Assembly: GCF_024586455.1 (NCBI RefSeq)
Contig: NC_065920.1
Location: 70,402,821-70,466,820, forward strand
DNA: 64,000 bases
Direction: 5' to 3'
From: Bactrocera neohumeralis
Lineage: Eukaryota > Arthropoda > Insecta > Diptera > Tephritidae
Shown here: one piece after another, positions 59,098-64,000 of the stretch
Numbering within the stretch: the first letter of the stretch is position 1
Layout: every line of letters starts with the position of its first letter
Made by a program: the position numbers and the translations under genes
Notes under the pieces: generated by a model
Databases searched by the model: none
Seen by the model: the letters and a program-made list of their open reading frames with translations, nothing else
Told to the model about the DNA's origin: nothing

Positions 59098-59640
59098 TTT
59101 ATACCCTGAACATGGTGTATGAATTTTGCCGCCCCATAAACTGTATATACAAGTATGTATATGTGAGTGATCAGTGTGACATGTCTGTCTGTCGCTCAGT
59201 TTTTGAGATATCGATATGAAATTCTGTACACACTCTTTTTATCCCAAGAAACGGCTTGTTTGTCGGAATCGCTTATATCGGACCGCTATAGCATATAGCT
59301 GTCATACAAACCGACCGATCCAAATCAATTCCTTCTAGGGAAAACTGTATCATTTGAAAAGATATCATCACAAAATTTGACAAAGATTATTGCCTTAGGC
59401 AACGTTATAATTTCCGAAAAAATAATTGAGATCGGAGCACTATAGCATATAGCTGTCATACAAACTGATCGATCAAAATGAAGTCCTTGTATTGAAAACT
59501 TTTTCATTTGAAGAGATATCTTGCCAAAATTTGGCATAGATTATTGCCAAGGCAGCAACGGATATTGTGATAAAAATTGTTCACATCGGAGCACTATAGC
59601 ATATAGCTGTCATACAATCCAACGAATCAATATCAAGTTA
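59098..59640 (-). repeat. dispersed repeat family 1, copy E
   Basis: It starts on the plus strand with ATACCCTGAACATGGTGTAT and TGTCTGTCTGTCGCTCAG. Three modules follow with GCATATAGCTGTCATACAA (about 59291, 59447, 59596), so the copy is inverted relative to those at 336, 5420 and 31795. Module spacing is about 150 bp. Confidence 0.85.
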
Positions 59641-59644
59641 AATT

Positions 59645-61165
59645 TCTTTTTATGCTATTTTTTCTAATAACAAAAGAACCTATGAAGGCTATTATTGTCT
59701 TTTTCTTCTGTTTTTCTTCTTTTTTTCTTTTTCCCATTTTGTTTATTTATTTTGCGGCTAAAATAGTGGAGCGCGCTCTAAAGAAGGAAGTCATTTGCGT
59801 TTCGACGCCCAAAAGTTGGACGCGCATGCAATTTCCTCACCACAATAACAACAATAATAACGGTAGTAGTAACGAATAACGGTACACGTAAAAATACCAA
59901 AGGCCCCAACGGTGTCGGAAACAACGGCATTACCTGCATGAGTATGTTTGTATGTATCAGTGCAAGCCAAATGGTGTGGCATACTATGGGCCGCTACTAA
60001 AAATGCTAATAAGCACAAAAGCCAAAACGCTTGTAAGCCAATGCGCAGACACACACATCGACTGAACACGAGGGCAGCGTACAGTCAAAGGTGTTGTCTA
60101 CGCGGAATTGGCCCCTTGGCTAGCTGACATGGCGCTAATGTGCCAAATATTACCAACGGCGGTAATATAGCTACACACACCATGTTGTTGTTGTTCTTTT
60201 CGCTTTTCGCTTTTTACTATTTTTGTTATTTTCTTCGTGTATTATTGTTGTTTTGGCGGCTATGCCGCATTGCTAGCTGCCACTTTCTGTGTTTGTGTGC
60301 GTATATGTGTGCATGTATTTGTTTATATGTGTGTGTGAGTGTGCGCAGTTTTATGTTCGCTTGCTTTCGCCTTTCCGTTGCCGCATTTCATAAACAATTT
60401 TTTACGCTGTTAAAGGCTTTAAGCAGCGCGTCGACTTTGACGCCTAACTGTATGCAGCACAGTGGTGCTCCATGCATGTACATGTGTGTGTGTTAATGTG
60501 CTAGAGCAATGACTGTAGAAAAGTGTTTACGGTAACAGGTATGTGGTGTTGGCGAAACGAAGTGACCGCCAACTGTGTCTGTGTTCATTAACATTCACAC
60601 ATTCACACATACATGGTATAGTTACAACAACACTTAAGTACATAGCCATAAACAAATACACACACTAACATGCACTTTAGCGCACACAAAATTACAGCCT
60701 TTGGCATATGACGTGACGTAATACTGGCATTACTGCCAACAACAGGTAACGCCATAAAAGAGCAACAACTGGCATCTGACACCCACACACACACGCCCAT
60801 ACAAGCGCTCACTCTCACATAGAAGTGGTGTTTATTATTGCCACCGCTATCGCTGTTGCCGTTGTAATCATCATCAAAGTATATGACCATGACCATAACC
60901 ACGACAATGTTGGCCCATATGACGCCAACAATAACGGTAGTTTTATTGTAGCGGACAAAACGCTCTGAAGTGTGTATGTATGTGTGTTGTTTTAAAGGCA
61001 AATATGCAATTGGAAATAGTGTGTTGTACGTAATTTTGTGGGTTTTTTAGTTTCGTTTATTGCCTTAAAAGACGTTGGTTTGTTGAATCGATTTTTTGTT
61101 TTTGATATGCTTCCTTAATTTTTTGAATATTCTTCAATTTAGAAGAGGGTTAGTTTAAAAAGAAA
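59645..61165. other. balanced-composition intron block, CA/TG-rich
   Basis: Positions 59780-61020 are comparatively GC-rich, with many CACACA and TGTGTG runs and GTT/CAA triplet runs. Open frames overlap on both strands. The one at 59791-60069 has a hydrophobic stretch but begins at GTG and does not resemble the receptor. Confidence 0.5.
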
Positions 61166-61184
61166 TGTTACTAAAATTGAAATA

Positions 61185-61935
61185 CTGAGTTTATAACTAT
61201 ATTTGTGCTGTATTATTCAACATTTTTACGTTTTCTAAAGGGAATCCGATATTTATAAGGTAACTAAAAAAATGAATATAGTTAAGAAAATGTGGCAATA
61301 GTGCTCAATCCTGAAATACTAAAACGGTCACAGTCCTCCCGAAAAAGTCCTTAAAAATGCCCTATATACTTAAAATTATAAGGCAGTTGATATAAAAAAA
61401 GAAAATTGGCAACAGTGCTCTTACGCAAAGTAAACGAGAATCAAAAAAACTACAAATAAAGTAGTATTATTCAAAATATGATCAGGAACTTTGCGTCTGT
61501 AACTATATTCGTGCTGAGTTAATCAAAATTTGAACGTTTACTAAAGAGAATCAGGTATTTATAAGGTAATTGATATAAACACAATGAACATAGTTAAAGA
61601 AATGTAGCACAAGTGCTCAATTCCGAAATACTAAAATGAACAAATGTCATTCTCTTCCAAAATAGTCCTAAAAAATGCACTAAAAACTTAAATTTATAAA
61701 GTAGTTGATATAAACACATTAAAGAAAATTGGCAATAGTACTAAAACCCGAAATATTAAAATGGCAAAATGTCATACCTCCAAAAAAGACCTCAAAAATG
61801 AACTAAATACATTAAATTATAAAGTAGTTTATATAAATACACTTTAAGGAAAATTGACAACAGCGCACGTACGCAAAATAAATGTGAATCAGAAGAGCTA
61901 TAAATACAATGGTAATACTCAAAGTGTATAATACT
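61185..61935. repeat. degenerate dimeric array with GATATAAACAC and GGCAATAGTGCTC
   Basis: Segments beginning near 61254, 61381, 61564, 61700 and 61823 each start AGGTAGTTGATATAAACAC or a variant, followed by ATGTGGCAATAGTGCTCAAT and CCGAAATACTAAAA, or by GGCAACAGYGC and ACGCAAARTAAA. The two kinds alternate. A longer block (AACTATATTYGTGCTG to GGTATTTATA) is repeated at 61190 and 61500, 310 bp apart. Confidence 0.85.
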
Positions 61936-61944
61936 CAACCGAAG

Positions 61945-62282
61945 AGGAGAGAGCTTCTTAAAGCAGCTATGGTCAATGGATGCACCTACTTATATGTCTA
62001 CTGGCGAGACTTATCCGCATTCCGACACAAGAAAATTACTTGACACGAACGACTTTTTCATCACTTGACAAACATCCAAAGCGTTCATTACCATTGAAAA
62101 TAGAATGGACTTACACTAATTTAAACTACGTTTAAACCATTCACCAGTATATCTAATCCTAAATGGCCAAAAAGACATCGAAATAGTGCCTTATCTTTCT
62201 AACAGACTTACGGATTGGGAGCATTTCAAAGTTATGCTTGACAATATTGATTTTAAAATAAATATAAGACCGCTGTAGAAAA
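61945..62282 (+). pseudogene. jockey-clade LINE endonuclease fragment
   Basis: Across shifting plus-strand frames the sequence reads RGRELLKAAMVNGC, YMSTGETYPHSDTRKLLDTN, DFFIT, KAFITIENRMDL, LNHSPVYLIL and LSNRLTDWEHFKVMLDNI. The order matches the C-terminal part of jockey-type endonucleases (STGxPTYxP, DxxDFFIT, SSDHxPVxLxL, and the TDWxxF linker to the reverse transcriptase). It is broken by stops and abuts an RTE-like fragment at 62285. Confidence 0.68.
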
Positions 62283-62284
62283 TG

Positions 62285-62590
62285 TCAGAAGGACCTACTC
62301 GTCTCCGTCCTTGTCCCGTCCATCGCATTTCTTAAAGGGCGGTGATTTCAGCCTTTACTTTTGCGAAGACATCAACCAGATGGGCAGTGGCACCTTCCCA
62401 ATTTAGGGGTCGTACATTCCATATGCATGCCCTTAAATCATAGTCCATATTACGTTTGTCGACACAAAAAGCGGCATCTTTCATCCGAAGCTGTTTTCTT
62501 CTCTTCATTGGTAGCGTTTTTTACAAGGCGGGTCCCAAATCCAGCGCACAACCTCGCCGGGCGAGGTTAGTTACTAGTATTTCGTTGTCT
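62285..62590 (-). pseudogene. RTE-like LINE 5' scrap (start of endonuclease and leader)
   Basis: The minus strand reads MDYDLRACIWNV, LNWEGATAHLVDVFAKVKA and EITALQEMRWTGQG-like sequence at about 62445-62290, the same start of endonuclease as in 51525-52395. The leader GTCCCAAATCCAGCGCACAA matches 52170-52190. Coding stops after WTGQG. Confidence 0.8.
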
Positions 62591-62594
62591 CAAG

Positions 62595-63110
62595 GGACCA
62601 GCGTTTTCAGCTGATCAAGTGAGTTTCCTTTTTGGACGACCTTTTAATCTAATCTAATCGTCAAAAAAAAAAAAATAATCGAAGTTATTTTTGGTTCTTG
62701 TAGTTACAATATTTACATAAACCTTCCAGCCTGCTAGTTGGAGTATGTTTGCGTGACACACATACTGCCGTTCTAGGCCACTCACTTACTGGCTTTTTCA
62801 CAATACTTATACCGACACGCCTCTTTCGTAAAGCAAATGCTGTTAACGGTATAGAATTTAGTAATAACATGCAAGTGGCAAACCTTAAGTATTCAAGAAC
62901 ATGTGTCTAAATGTCAGCTAACGGTACTCAAGTAAATATAAATATGTATAATAGTATAAATTTTTGTAATTACGGTAATTGCGCAATAAAATGTAAATAT
63001 TTTAGCAAATTCAAGAAATTAACTGTGAACATGCACACTGCAAGTTGGTACCAAATTAAATAATAAAATTAAATTTACAAAATATTTAAGCGCTGGCACG
63101 CAAAAATATT
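62595..63110. other. AT-rich intron, nothing recognised
   Basis: No array, element or gene identified between the RTE scrap and the mariner end. Confidence 0.5.
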
Positions 63111-63115
63111 GATTA

Positions 63116-64000
63116 GTCGAAAAAGTCTTTTCGTATTTTGTCAATAGATGTCGTTGCAGCCGTATATCTCCAGTGCTACTGATCACATTGTGTCATGCCA
63201 TACAGTGTTGGAAAGGTGAGATTTTAAGCTTTATTTAACCAGAAAAAAATTAATTTCGGGAAAGTTGGAAAAAAGTTAAAAATGTTTAAAATTGAGTGAA
63301 AATAATGAAGAAATTCCTTATATTTTGAAATTTTTGTATAAAAAGGGAAGAATGCCACGCAAGCCACTAAATGAAATTTGTGAATGAGACGATGCTGTAT
63401 CAGTTCATGTCGCACAAACATGGTTCGCTCGCATCCCTTCTGGAAATTTCGATGTGAAAGATGCACCTCGCTCTGGTCGAACTATCGTTGAAAAAGTAGA
63501 TGAAATTATGGAAAAGATTGACCAGGATCGGCACATAAGCAATGACATCGTTAAGGAACTTAACATTCATCATTAAACGGTTTTGAACCATTTAAGGAAG
63601 GCCAGCTACAAAAAGAAGCTACATATTTGGGTACCACATGAATTGACTGTGATAAATTTAATGGACCGAATAAACTTCTGCGATTTTTTATTGAAACGAA
63701 ATGAAATCGAACCTTTTCTGAAGCGAATGGTAACAGTAGACGAAAAGTGGATTAAATACGACAATAATGTGCGAAAAAGTTCATGGTCCAGGCGTGGTGA
63801 AGCTCAGCAAATGGTTGCATGCCAGGTTTGACGCATCGAAAGGTTATGCTGAGTGTTTGGTGGGATTGGAAAGGAATCATCCACTATTAGCAGCTCATAA
63901 TGTCTGGTCGAACGATTACACATTTTACTGTCAACAGTTGATGAGATTGAAGCAAGCAATCGAAAAAACGGCCAGAACTGATCAACTGAAAGGGCTTTGT
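63116..64000 (+). mobile_element. mariner element, inactive, cut by the window edge
   Basis: The 5' end GTCGAAAAAGTCTTTTCGTA follows a TA at 63114-63115. The transposase frame starts near 63300 with EEIPYILKFLYKKGR and carries AQTWFARIPSGNFDVKDAPR, SGRTIVEKVDEI, then KASYKKKLHIWVPHEL and LKRMVTVDEKWIKYDN, the linker and first catalytic Asp (TVDEKW for TGDEKW). Stops at TGA (63387) and TAA (63575) and frame breaks after 63830 make it a pseudogene. The second half and the 3' terminal repeat lie beyond 64000. The copy at 7276-7376 shares this 5' end. Confidence 0.9.

Larger units (their letters stand above)
53775..64000 (-). other. GABA-B-R1: partial intron of GABA-B-R1, upstream of the first visible exon
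   Basis: Everything from the acceptor at 53775 to the right edge is non-coding on the gene strand. No segment encodes the expected preceding residues of lobe 1 or a convincing signal peptide. It contains RTE-like, jockey-like and mariner remnants, one dispersed repeat copy and one degenerate array, each listed separately. Confidence 0.9.

Noticed and set aside
59791..60069. Open frame with a signal-peptide-like hydrophobic stretch (WLLCLLAFLVAA), as a possible first exon of GABA-B-R1
   Set aside because: The frame begins at GTG, not ATG, has no similarity to the receptor N terminus downstream, and lies in a CA/TG-rich block where such stretches arise by chance. A donor-like CAGGTAATG exists but is not sufficient.
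60140..60496. 118-codon plus-strand open frame with Cys/Leu/Phe-rich sequence
   Set aside because: It is composed of TGTGTG and GTT-repeat translations and shows no family similarity.
1..64000. LTR retrotransposon or endogenous retroviral sequence
   Set aside because: No long direct terminal repeats, protease/integrase motifs or envelope-like frames were seen on either strand.
1..64000. tRNA or other structured RNA genes
   Set aside because: No segment with an A-box/B-box pair and cloverleaf potential was noticed. A dedicated scan would be needed to exclude degenerate ones.

Overview
The window is intronic and exonic DNA of a higher dipteran, probably a tephritid fruit fly (Bactrocera-like). 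Three short exons on the minus strand encode consecutive pieces of one protein, the ligand-binding (Venus flytrap) domain of the metabotropic GABA-B receptor subunit 1 (GABA-B-R1), almost identical to what I recall of the Drosophila protein. The organism call rests on that similarity and on the repeat content (tephritid-type dispersed repeats, mariner remnants, RTE-, LOA/R1- and jockey-like retroposon scraps). It is inference. Nothing bacterial, viral or plasmid-like is present.

Gene layout, in transcription order (right to left): an upstream partial intron (53775-64000; the signal-peptide exon and first part of lobe 1 must lie beyond 64000), exon 53640-53774, a 10.5-kb intron, exon 42990-43160, a 38.5-kb intron, exon 4281-4497, and a further partial intron (1-4280). 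The exons total 523 bp, under 1% of the window. They join in frame (45 + 57 + 72 codons plus one base), all three donors read GTGAGT, and all three acceptors have clear pyrimidine tracts. Together they carry most of the residues that contact GABA in the human receptor. No other host gene, tRNA, rRNA or CRISPR array was found.

The introns alternate between two kinds of DNA. The first kind is AT-rich, much-diverged tandem arrays, each with its own short core motif recurring at fairly regular spacing: GCATACTTTTGAGCGCC (4.6-5.4 kb, strays to 15 kb), a GAGAGA/CACTGACTTAT family (7.2-9.0 kb), GTGGAGACTTT (16-22 kb), TTGCCACC (27.7-30.1, 34.4-35.2, 40.6-41.4 kb), AACTAGTTAC (36.3-39.4, 43.6-45.4, 49-50.8 kb) and GATATAAACAC/GGCAATAGTGCTC (61.2-61.9 kb). 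Several of these are organised as dimers. Simple arrays add to this: a 12-bp minisatellite at 2.2 kb, a nearly pure A/T block at 10.5-11.3 kb, and a (TTAATG)n tract of about 63 units at 41.6-42.0 kb. The second kind is more GC-balanced, apparently single-copy blocks (for example 26.6-27.7, 30.4-31.7, 35.3-36.2, 48.2-48.9, 53.1-53.6 and 59.8-61.0 kb), the most plausible places for intronic regulatory DNA.

Into this were inserted many now-dead mobile elements. They include a 5'-truncated LINE with a 12-bp target-site duplication (36974-38675) that splits one array unit whose neighbour preserves the empty site, a LINE ORF1/endonuclease fragment (32.6-34.4 kb), five or six RTE-like scraps, a jockey-like scrap, five mariner remnants, a MITE-like inverted repeat nested in a dispersed repeat, and several copies of two uncharacterised dispersed repeat families. 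I see no undescribed gene system. The most unusual content is the set of core-motif arrays within one gene.
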